A DNA stretch of 37,910 nt, taken from NCBI GenBank assembly GCA_947632405.1, contig CANRPE010000013.1:1-37910 (forward strand), given 5' to 3'. The notes under the pieces were generated by a model, which worked only from the letters and a program-made list of their open reading frames with translations, was not told where the DNA came from and did no database searches. Below, piece after piece: positions 8,473-16,343 of this stretch. The position numbers and the translations under genes were made by a program. The number at the start of each line of letters is the position of its first letter. Positions within the stretch are counted from its first letter, which is position 1. This stretch comes from an uncultured Bacilli bacterium (GTDB taxonomy: Bacteria > Bacillota_I > Bacilli_A > RF39 > UBA660).

Positions 8473-9491
8473 AGTTATTAAAAAATATACGTAAAAATAC
8501 ATTTATATTAATTTTTATTACCATTATTGTAATATATTTAGTCCTAAAAGATGACTTTAAAAATATAGTAGACTTACTGATTAAAATGGATTTAAAATTT
8601 TTGGTCATTTGTTTTATTTTATTTTTTATATCTATTTTTTTAAGAGCATATATTTCTTATAAAACTGTTAATGATAAAAAAAGATATAGTTTAAAAGAAT
8701 CAATGAAACATAATATTATAGTTCAATTTTTTAATGGGATTACACCTTTTTCAACTGGTGGTCAACCTATGGAAGTTTATATGCTTACTAAACATGGTAT
8801 TAGTGCTAATAAAGGTACAATGATTATTTTGCAAAATTTTATTTTTTATCAAATAGCTCTTGTTATTTTTGGAATTTTAGCAGTTGGTTATAACTATTAT
8901 TTTCATATATTTCCGCGAGTTACTTTGTTAAAAAAATTAGTATTTTTAGGTTTTTTTATAAATACTTTAGTTGCAATTGGAATTTTTATTATTTCATTTT
9001 CTAAAAAGACTACGACAATGATAATGAAAATAATTGTTAGAATCTTAACAAAAATTAGGATTGTCAAAGATCAAGAAAAATTAGAATCTAATTTTAATAA
9101 AAGATTAGATGAATTTCATAAAAGTGCAAAAGAGTTACGAAAAAGAAAATCTTTATGTATTTTAGGAGTATTATGTAATTTATTAAGTTTAGCATGTCTT
9201 TATATTATTCCATTATTTATTATTTATGGAATGAATGATTATACTAGTATTAATTTATTTGAATGTTTAACTGCTTCTGCTTATGTTTTATTAATAGGAG
9301 CATTTGTTCCAATTCCAGGAGCTAGTGGTGGAATTGAATATGGATTTTTAACATTTTTCGGTAACTTTTTAACTTCTTCAGCTAATAGTGCTGCAATGTT
9401 AATTTGGCGCTTTATTACTTATTATTTTGCTATGATTATAGGAGCAATTGCTTTTAATTTAGATGAAAGGAAGATGAGAAAATGCGAATAG
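8469..9491 (+). CDS. Lysylphosphatidylglycerol synthase-type flippase-like membrane protein (UPF0104)
   Basis: 340 aa polytopic membrane protein with about 7-8 hydrophobic helices. It carries the family landmarks: an RAYISYK region after the second helix, FNGITPFSTGGQPMEVYML, and PIPGASGGIEYGFLTFF near the end. It matches the transmembrane (flippase) part of MprF without the lysyl-transferase domain. Stand-alone forms often sit beside lipid glycosyltransferases, as here: the next gene starts 10 nt before this one ends. Transport of glycolipid or aminoacyl lipid across the membrane is inferred from the family and context. Confidence 0.8.
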   Translation: MKLLKNIRKNTFILIFITIIVIYLVLKDDFKNIVDLLIKMDLKFLVICFILFFISIFLRAYISYKTVNDKKRYSLKESMKHNIIVQFFNGITPFSTGGQPMEVYMLTKHGISANKGTMIILQNFIFYQIALVIFGILAVGYNYYFHIFPRVTLLKKLVFLGFFINTLVAIGIFIISFSKKTTTMIMKIIVRILTKIRIVKDQEKLESNFNKRLDEFHKSAKELRKRKSLCILGVLCNLLSLACLYIIPLFIIYGMNDYTSINLFECLTASAYVLLIGAFVPIPGASGGIEYGFLTFFGNFLTSSANSAAMLIWRFITYYFAMIIGAIAFNLDERKMRKCE

Positions 9492-10717
9492 GATTATTTA
9501 CTGATACATATCCACCATTTATTAATGGGGTATCTACTAGTGTTGATATGTTAAAAAGAGCTTTAGAAAAAAAAGGACATCAAGTTTATGTTATAACTGT
9601 TAATGATAGTTCATTTAAATATGATTATGATGAAAAACAAAAAGTATTAAAAATACCAGGTTTACCAATTGGAATATACGATTATCGTCTTAGTAGGATT
9701 TATCCACTTAAAATGATTAATTTAATTAAAAGTTGGAACTTAGAAATTATTCATTCTCATACAGAATTTGGAATTGGAATTTTTGCACGTATTTTAGCAA
9801 AGCAATTAAATCTTCCTTTAGTTCATACATATCATACAATGTATGAAGATTATACTCATTATATTACTCATGGTTATTTTGAAAAATCTAGTAAAAAAAT
9901 TGTAGAATATTTAACTAAATTTTATTGCGATACCACTGCAACAGAGTTGATTGTGCCTACTACTAAAACTTATCAACTTTTTAAACAAAAATATAAATTT
10001 GAAAAGAATATTCATATAATTCCTACAGGAATAGAAGTAGATAGATTTTTTAAAGAAAATATTGATAAAAAATCAGTTTTAGATCTTCAAAAAAAATTAA
10101 ATATTTCTAAAAATGATATAGTGATTGTTTTTGTTGGAAGATTAGCTGAGGAAAAAAATGTAGAGTTTTTATTAAAAGCTCATCAAAAATTAGTAAAAAA
10201 ACATAATAATCTTAAATTACTGATCGTTGGTGATGGACCTGATAAAGAAAAATTTAGTTCACTTGCTAAAGAGTTAAAAATTACGAAAAATGTTATATTT
10301 ACGGGAAAAGTTGCATGGAGTGAAATTCCATATTATTACCATATTGCTAATATTTTTACTACTGCTTCCAAGTCTGAAACTCAAGGATTAACAGTTATTG
10401 AAGCTATGGCTTCTAATATTGTTCCTGTTGTAATTAAGGATGAAGCTTTTCACGGAACAGTAATAAATGATTTAAATGGTTTTGTTTTTGAAACAGAAGC
10501 TGAGTACATACAATGCATATTGAAATTATATTCAGATAAGAAATTACGAAAAACTTTAGCAGAACAGGCTCGAATTCAATCTGAGCATCTTAGTTCTTCT
10601 CAATATGCTGAAAATGTTTTAGTAGTTTATAAACGAGCAAAGACAAATAAAAATAAGTATAAGTATGGAATTTTTTCTAAAATGGCTCTTTTCTTTAGAG
10701 GACGTGATAAAAAATGA
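9482..10717 (+). CDS. GT4 glycosyltransferase, probably diacylglycerol glucosyltransferase
   Basis: 411 aa GT-B enzyme. The N-terminal MRIGLFTDTYPPFINGVSTS and HSHTEFGIG, VHTYHTMYEDY are typical of 1,2-diacylglycerol 3-glucosyltransferases making membrane glucolipids. The C-terminal half has VFVGRLAEEKNVEFLL and the EX7E motif (Glu299...Glu307 in SETQGLTVIEA), which binds the nucleotide sugar. The tail is basic and aromatic (KMALFFRGRDKK), consistent with membrane-surface binding. It overlaps both neighbours: upstream flippase-like gene by 10 nt, downstream tpi by 4 nt. The sugar and lipid specificity is inferred. Confidence 0.82.
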   Translation: MRIGLFTDTYPPFINGVSTSVDMLKRALEKKGHQVYVITVNDSSFKYDYDEKQKVLKIPGLPIGIYDYRLSRIYPLKMINLIKSWNLEIIHSHTEFGIGIFARILAKQLNLPLVHTYHTMYEDYTHYITHGYFEKSSKKIVEYLTKFYCDTTATELIVPTTKTYQLFKQKYKFEKNIHIIPTGIEVDRFFKENIDKKSVLDLQKKLNISKNDIVIVFVGRLAEEKNVEFLLKAHQKLVKKHNNLKLLIVGDGPDKEKFSSLAKELKITKNVIFTGKVAWSEIPYYYHIANIFTTASKSETQGLTVIEAMASNIVPVVIKDEAFHGTVINDLNGFVFETEAEYIQCILKLYSDKKLRKTLAEQARIQSEHLSSSQYAENVLVVYKRAKTNKNKYKYGIFSKMALFFRGRDKK

Positions 10718-11409
10718 TTATAATATTAAATAATAAATGTAATTTTTTATTAGATGAATTTCTAAAATATCAAGCAAAATTATCACAAATTAAAAGTAAT
10801 AATACTTTAGTATTATGTCCTTCTGCTCCTTATTTATCTAAATTTTATTTGAAAAATTTTAAATTAGGAAGTCAAAATGTAAGTTCTTATTATGAAGGAG
10901 CTTATACAGGAGAAGTTGCTGCTAGTCAGTTAAAAGATTTAGGAGTAAGTTATTGTATTGTTGGTCATAGTGAAAGAAGAAAGTATCAAAAAGAAACTAA
11001 TCAAGATATTAAAGCTAAAATTCAATTATTAATTGATAATAATATTATTCCAATTCTTTGTGTTGGTGAAAATCAAAATGAAAAAAATGCACATCTTACT
11101 ATTGTCAAAGTATTAAATGAATTAAAAGATTGTTTATACGAAATAGATGATATTTCTAAAGTTATTATTGCTTATGAACCAATTTGGGCAATTGGAACAG
11201 GAAATACTCCAACACGAGAAGAAATAGATGCAGTTTTAAGAAAAATAAAAGATGAATATCCAGATAATTTATTAGTATATGGTGGTAGTCTATCAGAAAA
11301 TAATATTGCAGAAATTAATAAATCAACTTATATAGATGGATATTTATTAGGTAATATAAGTTTAAAAATAGATGAATTAACAAAACTAATTGAAAAAGTA
11401 AGCAAATAA
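10714..11409 (+). CDS. tpiA: Triosephosphate isomerase (short, divergent)
   Basis: 231 aa, about 20 shorter than usual. It interconverts dihydroxyacetone phosphate and glyceraldehyde-3-phosphate. Catalytic residues are kept: Lys8 (in LNNKCN, replacing the usual GNWKMN), His85 in VGHSERR, and Glu155 in AYEPIWAIGTG. Loop 7 YGGS is intact. The last phosphate loop reads LLGNISL rather than the usual LVGGASL. Shortening is mainly at the N-terminus and between blocks. Its ATG overlaps the glycosyltransferase stop (ATGA). It ends the pgk operon. Confidence 0.93.
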   Translation: MIIILNNKCNFLLDEFLKYQAKLSQIKSNNTLVLCPSAPYLSKFYLKNFKLGSQNVSSYYEGAYTGEVAASQLKDLGVSYCIVGHSERRKYQKETNQDIKAKIQLLIDNNIIPILCVGENQNEKNAHLTIVKVLNELKDCLYEIDDISKVIIAYEPIWAIGTGNTPTREEIDAVLRKIKDEYPDNLLVYGGSLSENNIAEINKSTYIDGYLLGNISLKIDELTKLIEKVSK

Positions 11410-11427
11410 GTAATTATTTGTTTTTCT

Positions 11428-11458
11428 TTGGAATAAAAATATCTCTTTTCCATATAAT
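11428..11458 (+). promoter_or_regulatory. Promoter of the split lipoprotein gene
   Basis: TTGGAA (11428-11433), 19-bp spacer, TATAAT (11453-11458). A start site near 11465 would lie downstream of the ATG at 11462, supporting the TTG start at 11489. Confidence 0.5.
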
Positions 11459-11488
11459 TAAATGAAAAATAAATATGAGGTGAAGAAA

Positions 11489-11800
11489 TTGAAAAAAATA
11501 ATTCCATTAGTATTATTAATTATAAGTATTATATTGACTGGGTGTGGGAAATATGGAAAGAATGATGCTGCTAAAGATCTGAAAAAGAAAATGGAAAAAC
11601 TAAATGCTTATCAATTAGAAGGGAATTTAGAAATTGTTAATAATGATGATATATATACTTATAATGTAGATGTATCTTATAAAAAGGATGATAATTACAA
11701 AGTAAGTTTAACTAATACAGCTAATGATTATGAACAAATTATATTAAAAAATAATGATGGTGTTTATGTCTTAACTCCCAGAAGTTTAACTTTTTTATAA
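11489..11800 (+). pseudogene. N-terminal half of a LolA-fold lipoprotein gene, interrupted by an integrated element
   Basis: Starting at TTG 11489 (GAGGTGA at 11477-11483, 5 nt away), the product begins with a short basic stretch, a hydrophobic core and lipobox ILTGC, so it is a lipoprotein. The following YQLEGNLEIVNNDDIYTYNVDVSYKKDDNYKV resembles the LolA-like fold of Firmicute lipoproteins such as YdcC/GerS. The frame runs into the element at VYVLTP and stops after the six foreign codons RSLTFL. The rest of the protein (SLNKSFKFQSDWPYNNSQ...) lies 6.2 kb downstream in the same phase. An ATG at 11462 is in frame but lacks a ribosome binding site. Confidence 0.88.
11765..11794 (+). other. attL: left junction of the serine-recombinase element
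   Basis: Chromosomal coding sequence on the left shares TATGT (11765-11769) and TAACTCC (11772-11778) with the right junction. Element-derived CCAGAAGTTTAACTTTT (11778-11794) is the inverted partner of the arm at 17943-17959. Confidence 0.85.
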
Positions 11801-11818
11801 ATATAATTAACTTGTTTT

Positions 11819-11846
11819 AATTCCTACAATTTAGGAATTTTTTTAT
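11819..11846 (+). terminator. Terminator at the left end of the element
   Basis: Stem AATTCCTA / TAGGAATT (11819-11826, 11832-11839), loop CAATT, T run. It would stop transcription arriving from the truncated lipoprotein gene before it enters the element. The rest of 11795-11918 shows no gene. Confidence 0.75.
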
Positions 11847-11918
11847 TTGCATTATTATATATTTGTATTAAAATTGCTAAAAATATAATAAAAAAAAATA
11901 AGATTTAAATTAATAAAG

Positions 11919-12158
11919 TTATATCTTATTTTCTTTGAAAAATTTTTCAATTGGTACTTGTAGTGCATCAGCTATTCTACCTACAGTTTCGATTGAAAAG
12001 GTTTTATTTTTTACTGAGCTTTCAATTTCACTGATATAGTACATTGATAATTCAGCTAAATCAGCTAGTTTTTGTTGTGTTAAATTCTTTTCAACTCTAT
12101 ATTTTCGAATGTTTTTTCTACATATGTCGTAGTAATAGTTGCTGGGTTTTAGTGCCAT
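11919..12158 (-). CDS. XRE-family helix-turn-helix repressor
   Basis: 79 aa, a stand-alone Cro/C1-type HTH. NLTQQKLADLAELSMYYISEIESSVKN contains the recognition helices, followed by the usual TVGRIADALQVPIEKFF. The start at 12158 has GAGGTGA 5 nt upstream; a longer frame to 12230 lacks this. It is divergent from the surface-protein operon and very likely controls it and itself through the TAGTGCTA-type sites at 12218-12284. It is part of the element's cargo or lysogeny-like control. Confidence 0.88.
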   Translation of the reverse strand: MALKPSNYYYDICRKNIRKYRVEKNLTQQKLADLAELSMYYISEIESSVKNKTFSIETVGRIADALQVPIEKFFKENKI

Positions 12159-12217
12159 GAGTATCACCTCTTTATATTTAATTTTCCCATTTTTAAAAAA
12201 ATAAATATTGGGGCAAA

Positions 12218-12285
12218 TAGCACTATACAAATTTAAAAAAATGTTGTATAATTTTGATAATAGTAGTTAGTGCTAATAGTACTAA
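12218..12285. promoter_or_regulatory. Divergent promoter with repeated TAGTGCTA operator sites
   Basis: Rightward -10 TATAAT (12247-12252). A 19-bp imperfect palindrome at 12267-12285 (TTAGTGCTA, A, TAGTACTAA) sits at the likely start site. The same octamer in reverse (TAGCACTA, 12218-12225) overlaps a leftward TATAGT -10 for the XRE gene. This is a natural arrangement for autoregulation. The remaining leader to 12432 is AT-rich with no clear gene. Confidence 0.6.
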
Positions 12286-12432
12286 TTACTTAAACAACAA
12301 TAATGCTAAAAAAGGTGTATACAAATTTATGTGCTTTTTAGTAATGGAGTGTGAAGTTATGGTGTAATGGAGATTATGATATTGAAAATAAAATGCAATT
12401 AATAAAGTAAAAAATAAAAGGAGGATTAAAAT

Positions 12433-13941
12433 ATGAAAAAGGTAAAATATTTAATTTTTGCTGTAGTATCAGTATTTTTATTTGGAAGTACTACAGTAAA
12501 TGCAGAAGAAAGTTATTGGAAAAGCTATTTTAATGAACTAGGATCTATACCTGCAGCAAATTTTGATTGTGGTCTTAATTGTGGTGTAGGAGGATCTCAT
12601 AAATGGGTAGATCATTCCTATAAATTTGCGATATCAGATAGAGCTGGTGGTGGTTTAGGTGCTATACCTGATGAACTTGCTTTTAGCCCTGCATGGTACA
12701 CAGAAAATGAACTTTATTTTGATATGAGTTCTAGTAATGTAACTTCTACAAGTGATAACTCTAAAGTTTTAGAAGCAAAAGTTACTGATTATACTTTTTC
12801 AAAAGAAGAAGAAAAATTTAATAAATATGTTAGTTGGTTTGAAGGTCTTAGTTTAGAGGAATTTAACGAATTAAAAGGTGGAGAACCTGTTAAAGTAAAA
12901 CCAACATGGTGGGAGTATACCAATAAAAGTCGTATAGAAGAAAATAAATATAAAAGTGAACCACAAAATTGGTGGGAAGCTTATGGTTATCAAGAAAAAC
13001 CTACTGCTATTGAAGTTTCATATCAGGTACATGACTTTGGAAAAGCAAAAATAACTTTAAACTCTACTAGTAAAGGAAAGATAGAAGTTGATTGGATTAT
13101 TGGAGTTAGAGATTTTATTCCTTTTCCTGTTGTAGTACAGAAACAGTTAAAAAATAAGTCTCAAGGACTAGTTGAAGTTTTAAATAATCTATCTAAGTAC
13201 AAAGGATATTACCCAGAAAGAAATGAACAACAAAAGTATAATTTTTCTTATGAGATAGAAAAAAATGAAGATTTATCAGCTATTATCAATACTTTAAAAG
13301 GAAAAGATATTACAGTTAAATTTTATAGTAATTCAAATGGTATTTATGGTGAGTATTACCTAAATGGTAACGATATCAAAACAACAGTTGGAAAAGGCTT
13401 TACTTATGATTATAATATATCTATGACTGATTCTGTTAATAAGGATAAAATCGAAAGCTTAGTAGATTTAGAGAATGCTCTATTCATCGATTTTGCATAT
13501 CACGGAAGTTTACCAGCAAAATTTAATCTTTCTGTAAATATTGATAGTTTCCTTAGGAGTAAATTCGTAGAACAAGGAATATGCAAATCAGGAGAAGCTT
13601 ATAGTGATTTCTGTAATAATAAAGTAACTGAGTTTTTAGATGGTAATAATTTTACTTTGTTATATTACAATCCAGATACAAATAAAATGGAAGTTATAAA
13701 AGAGAATTTAAAACCTAATGACCAAGGTGTATTTGATTTAGAATTTGATCATTTTTCTTCTTACGTTCTTGTAAGAAGTGATAATTATAAAGCAGTAAGT
13801 ATGTCTAATAATCAAGAATCTAACAATGCTCAAACTTCTTCTATAAATATTTTATTATATTCTATTTTATCAATATGTTCTTTAGGCGGAATTATTTATA
13901 TTTTAATTAAAAAAAAGAAAAATTTAAGAAATGAGGGATAA
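12433..13941 (+). CDS. Cell-wall-anchored surface protein with NAQTS sorting signal (cargo 1)
   Basis: 502 aa. Signal peptide (MKKVKYLIFAVVSVFLFGSTTVNA). The large extracellular part has no domain I recognise. It contains RAGGG and a late HFSSYVLVRSDN motif, both with counterparts in the next protein (RAGGT, HCSEYVLVKEDN), so the two are distant paralogues. The C-terminus is a complete sorting signal: NNAQTS (about residue 465), hydrophobic helix, KKKK tail. NAQTS fits the NxxTx pattern of class B sortase substrates such as NPQTN. A strong AGGAGG precedes the ATG. The class B sortase two genes downstream is the likely anchoring enzyme. Confidence 0.8.
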   Translation: MKKVKYLIFAVVSVFLFGSTTVNAEESYWKSYFNELGSIPAANFDCGLNCGVGGSHKWVDHSYKFAISDRAGGGLGAIPDELAFSPAWYTENELYFDMSSSNVTSTSDNSKVLEAKVTDYTFSKEEEKFNKYVSWFEGLSLEEFNELKGGEPVKVKPTWWEYTNKSRIEENKYKSEPQNWWEAYGYQEKPTAIEVSYQVHDFGKAKITLNSTSKGKIEVDWIIGVRDFIPFPVVVQKQLKNKSQGLVEVLNNLSKYKGYYPERNEQQKYNFSYEIEKNEDLSAIINTLKGKDITVKFYSNSNGIYGEYYLNGNDIKTTVGKGFTYDYNISMTDSVNKDKIESLVDLENALFIDFAYHGSLPAKFNLSVNIDSFLRSKFVEQGICKSGEAYSDFCNNKVTEFLDGNNFTLLYYNPDTNKMEVIKENLKPNDQGVFDLEFDHFSSYVLVRSDNYKAVSMSNNQESNNAQTSSINILLYSILSICSLGGIIYILIKKKKNLRNEG

Positions 13942-13945
13942 TAAA

Positions 13946-15313
13946 ATGAAAAAAATTAAATATCTATTTTTAACTTTTATATTATCAATTTTTCTTGTAC
14001 CTAGTATATGTAATGCTGAAAACTATAATTCAGCAGTAGTTGATAATATAAAAGTGGATATTCAATCTAATGGTAATGATAAAAAATTAACTATATCGTT
14101 CAAATTATTAAAAGATATTGATGTCAGTAAAAATGATGATATAGGTATATTTTATACAACTGATAATCTTATACAGTATGGTTATTATAATGTTAATTTC
14201 TATCAATATGATAATAAAATAAGAAATGATGGTTTAACACTTGCTAAAAATGGTAGTTGCAATGATACAGAGAAAATTACTGGTACTAAGATAAATAAGG
14301 ATTCTATTGTATGTTTTACAAAAGATTTAAGAAATAATGAAAGAATAGGATTTAATTATTCTAATAGTAGTGGAAGTAGTGGAAAGATTATAAACTTAGA
14401 TTATACTTTTGAAAATGGTACAAAAACAGAACGAATCAACTATAATTTGGATAACTCAGAAATTTTAGATTTAAATACCCAAAATAATACTTTTGGAAGT
14501 ATATTTACAAAAGCTATAGAACGACATTATAATTATTATGTACAAAGTAGAGCTGGTGGAACTTCAGCAGATGGAGAATATAATATGTTTACTTTTTACC
14601 CAGATCATTATGACAATTATATAATAGCAACAGAATTAGGAACTATTAACTGGGATTCTAATAAAAATTTAGAAGAATATATTAAAATGATTGATGAAAT
14701 GATTTCAAAAGCAAATATAAATTTTTCTGTACAATCTGTAAAAGAAAAAAATAATGTTTCTCAAGATTTATTAGGAGGTATAAAAACTTCTAAAAAAAGA
14801 GTTGAATTTGAAACTAAATTAAATAATAAGACTGTATATATTTGGAATTTCGATGGTTCTAAAATGGATAAAACTGATTATAATATAGATATGTCTTTAA
14901 ATGTTGGAAAAAGTACTAATCAATCAAAAATAGAAAATTTGGTTAATAATAAAGAAGAATCATTAGTCCTTGAATTTGGTTATCATGGAGAATTACCAAA
15001 AGGAACTAGTGTAAAAGTAAATGTTTCAGATAAATATAAGGAAAGTGATATCTTATCTTTATATTATTATAATGATAAGGGAGAACTAGAACTTACAGCA
15101 AAAAATATAAAAGTTGAAAATGGGTTTGCTACTTTGAATCTAGAACATTGTAGTGAATATGTTTTAGTAAAAGAAGATAATACACTTATAACTCCTACTG
15201 AACAATCAAATAATGCACAAACTTCTTCAATGAACTTTGTTCTTTATTATATACTTGTTTTAGGATCTTTATTTGGAATTATTTATGTAGTAAGGAAGAA
15301 AGAGATAGCTTAA
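13946..15313 (+). CDS. Cell-wall-anchored surface protein with NAQTS sorting signal (cargo 2)
   Basis: 455 aa. ATG 13946 chosen because GAGGGA (13933-13938) is 7 nt upstream; an in-frame ATG at 13931 would overlap the previous gene. Signal peptide ends near CNAE. The body is rich in Asn, Lys and Tyr without a named domain. RAGGT and HCSEYVLVKEDN match the preceding paralogue. The tail is SNNAQTS, a hydrophobic segment, then VRKKE, the same sorting signal as cargo 1. It starts 4 nt after cargo 1 ends, so the two are co-translated. Confidence 0.8.
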   Translation: MKKIKYLFLTFILSIFLVPSICNAENYNSAVVDNIKVDIQSNGNDKKLTISFKLLKDIDVSKNDDIGIFYTTDNLIQYGYYNVNFYQYDNKIRNDGLTLAKNGSCNDTEKITGTKINKDSIVCFTKDLRNNERIGFNYSNSSGSSGKIINLDYTFENGTKTERINYNLDNSEILDLNTQNNTFGSIFTKAIERHYNYYVQSRAGGTSADGEYNMFTFYPDHYDNYIIATELGTINWDSNKNLEEYIKMIDEMISKANINFSVQSVKEKNNVSQDLLGGIKTSKKRVEFETKLNNKTVYIWNFDGSKMDKTDYNIDMSLNVGKSTNQSKIENLVNNKEESLVLEFGYHGELPKGTSVKVNVSDKYKESDILSLYYYNDKGELELTAKNIKVENGFATLNLEHCSEYVLVKEDNTLITPTEQSNNAQTSSMNFVLYYILVLGSLFGIIYVVRKKEIA

Positions 15314-15327
15314 TAGCTATTTCTTTC
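15298..15327 (+). terminator. Hairpin between cargo 2 and the sortase gene
   Basis: Thirteen-pair stem GAAAGAGATAGCT / AGCTATTTCTTTC (one G-U), loop TAAT, spanning the stop codon. The following sequence is not a clean T run. It may be a leaky attenuator or RNA-stability element lowering sortase expression relative to its substrates. Confidence 0.6.
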
Positions 15328-15342
15328 TATATTTAATATAAG

Positions 15343-16089
15343 ATGAAAAAAAGAAAATTAAAATTTAAAGTAAAAGTTGTTTTTTTAATAGTTTTTATAA
15401 TTGTTTTTTTGTTTTCTACATTAAAACTTTTATTTTTCTTTAAAGATAATAATCAAAGTAAAAAGAGTAACAAAAAATTAAATGAAGAAGTAATTGATAT
15501 AAAACTAAAAGATGATGAAGAAATAATAAAAGTAGATTTTAAAAAGTTACTTTCAATTAATAATGAAACAGTTGGTTGGATACGTTTTAATAATGATAAA
15601 GTAAACAATCCTATTGTTCATACAAGTAATAATGATTATTATTTAAACCATTCCTTTGAAAAAAAGAAAAATCAAGCTGGTACTATATTTATGGATTATC
15701 GTAATACATCTTTTAATGATAAAAATGTAGTTTTATTTGGACATTCTATGCCAAATAGTACAATGTTTGGATCAATTAGTGATGTTTTTAAAAAAGACTT
15801 TTTTAATGACGAGAAAAATAAATATATTCAAATAATAACGTCAAGTGATGAAACTTTTACTTATCAGATATTTAGTTATTATATTTCAGAAAAAGAGGAA
15901 TATTATATATCTACAGCTTTTAATGATGATGAATCTTTTCAAAAATTTATTGATACAATAAGGAAAAGAAGTTATCGAGAATTTAATTTAGAAGTTTTAA
16001 ATACTGATAATATTCTTACTTTGTCTACTTGCTATGGAACAGGAAATACTACAAAAAGACAAGTTGTGCACGCCAAAAGAATTTATTAA
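15343..16089 (+). CDS. Class B sortase (element-encoded)
   Basis: 248 aa. N-terminal membrane anchor (about 10-30), then the sortase fold with NETVGWIRFNNDKVNNPIVH and DYYLNHSFEKKKNQAGTIFMDYRN, hallmarks of class B. The triad is visible: His134 (FGHSM), Cys230 (TLSTCYG), Arg239 (TTKRQVVHAKRI). It would cleave the NAQTS motifs of the two upstream proteins and join them to peptidoglycan. No good ribosome binding site lies before the ATG, unlike its neighbours; translation may be weak or coupled. Confidence 0.9.
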   Translation: MKKRKLKFKVKVVFLIVFIIVFLFSTLKLLFFFKDNNQSKKSNKKLNEEVIDIKLKDDEEIIKVDFKKLLSINNETVGWIRFNNDKVNNPIVHTSNNDYYLNHSFEKKKNQAGTIFMDYRNTSFNDKNVVLFGHSMPNSTMFGSISDVFKKDFFNDEKNKYIQIITSSDETFTYQIFSYYISEKEEYYISTAFNDDESFQKFIDTIRKRSYREFNLEVLNTDNILTLSTCYGTGNTTKRQVVHAKRIY

Positions 16090-16193
16090 TATAATATTTT
16101 GGTTTACTTGTCTTTTTTTGTCTCATAAAAAAATATAATAGATATTTTGTCAATATCAAAAAAAATAAGCATATATTTTATTGTGATGAAAAT

Positions 16194-16301
16194 ATGAAAA
16201 TTAATAATATAATTTTTAATGATAATGGTAAAAATTTTCAAGAAATTATAGAGCAGTTTCTTATACGTTATTATAATGAACTCATTGCTAATAAACAGTA
16301 A
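16194..16301 (+). CDS. Small 35-aa ORF upstream of the recombinase
   Basis: Starts MKINNIIFNDNGKNFQEIIEQF and ends just before the recombinase leader. Small acidic/hydrophobic proteins commonly precede large serine recombinases. It could be an accessory or directionality factor, but this is inference from position. The ribosome binding site is weak (GTGATG). The remaining sequence 16090-16343 shows no other gene. Confidence 0.4.
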   Translation: MKINNIIFNDNGKNFQEIIEQFLIRYYNELIANKQ

Positions 16302-16343
16302 TGACAATTTAAAGTTAATTATATAGAAAGAGAGGTATTTTAA

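Noticed and set aside
12331-12366. 12-codon leader peptide before the first surface-protein gene
   Set aside because: An ATG with GGTG upstream and an in-frame stop exists, but the spacing is poor and no attenuator hairpin follows.
16104-16307. Minus-strand 67-aa frame upstream of the recombinase
   Set aside because: Low-complexity Ile/Phe/Tyr composition and no ribosome binding site; the plus-strand 35-codon ORF in the same place looks more coding-like.
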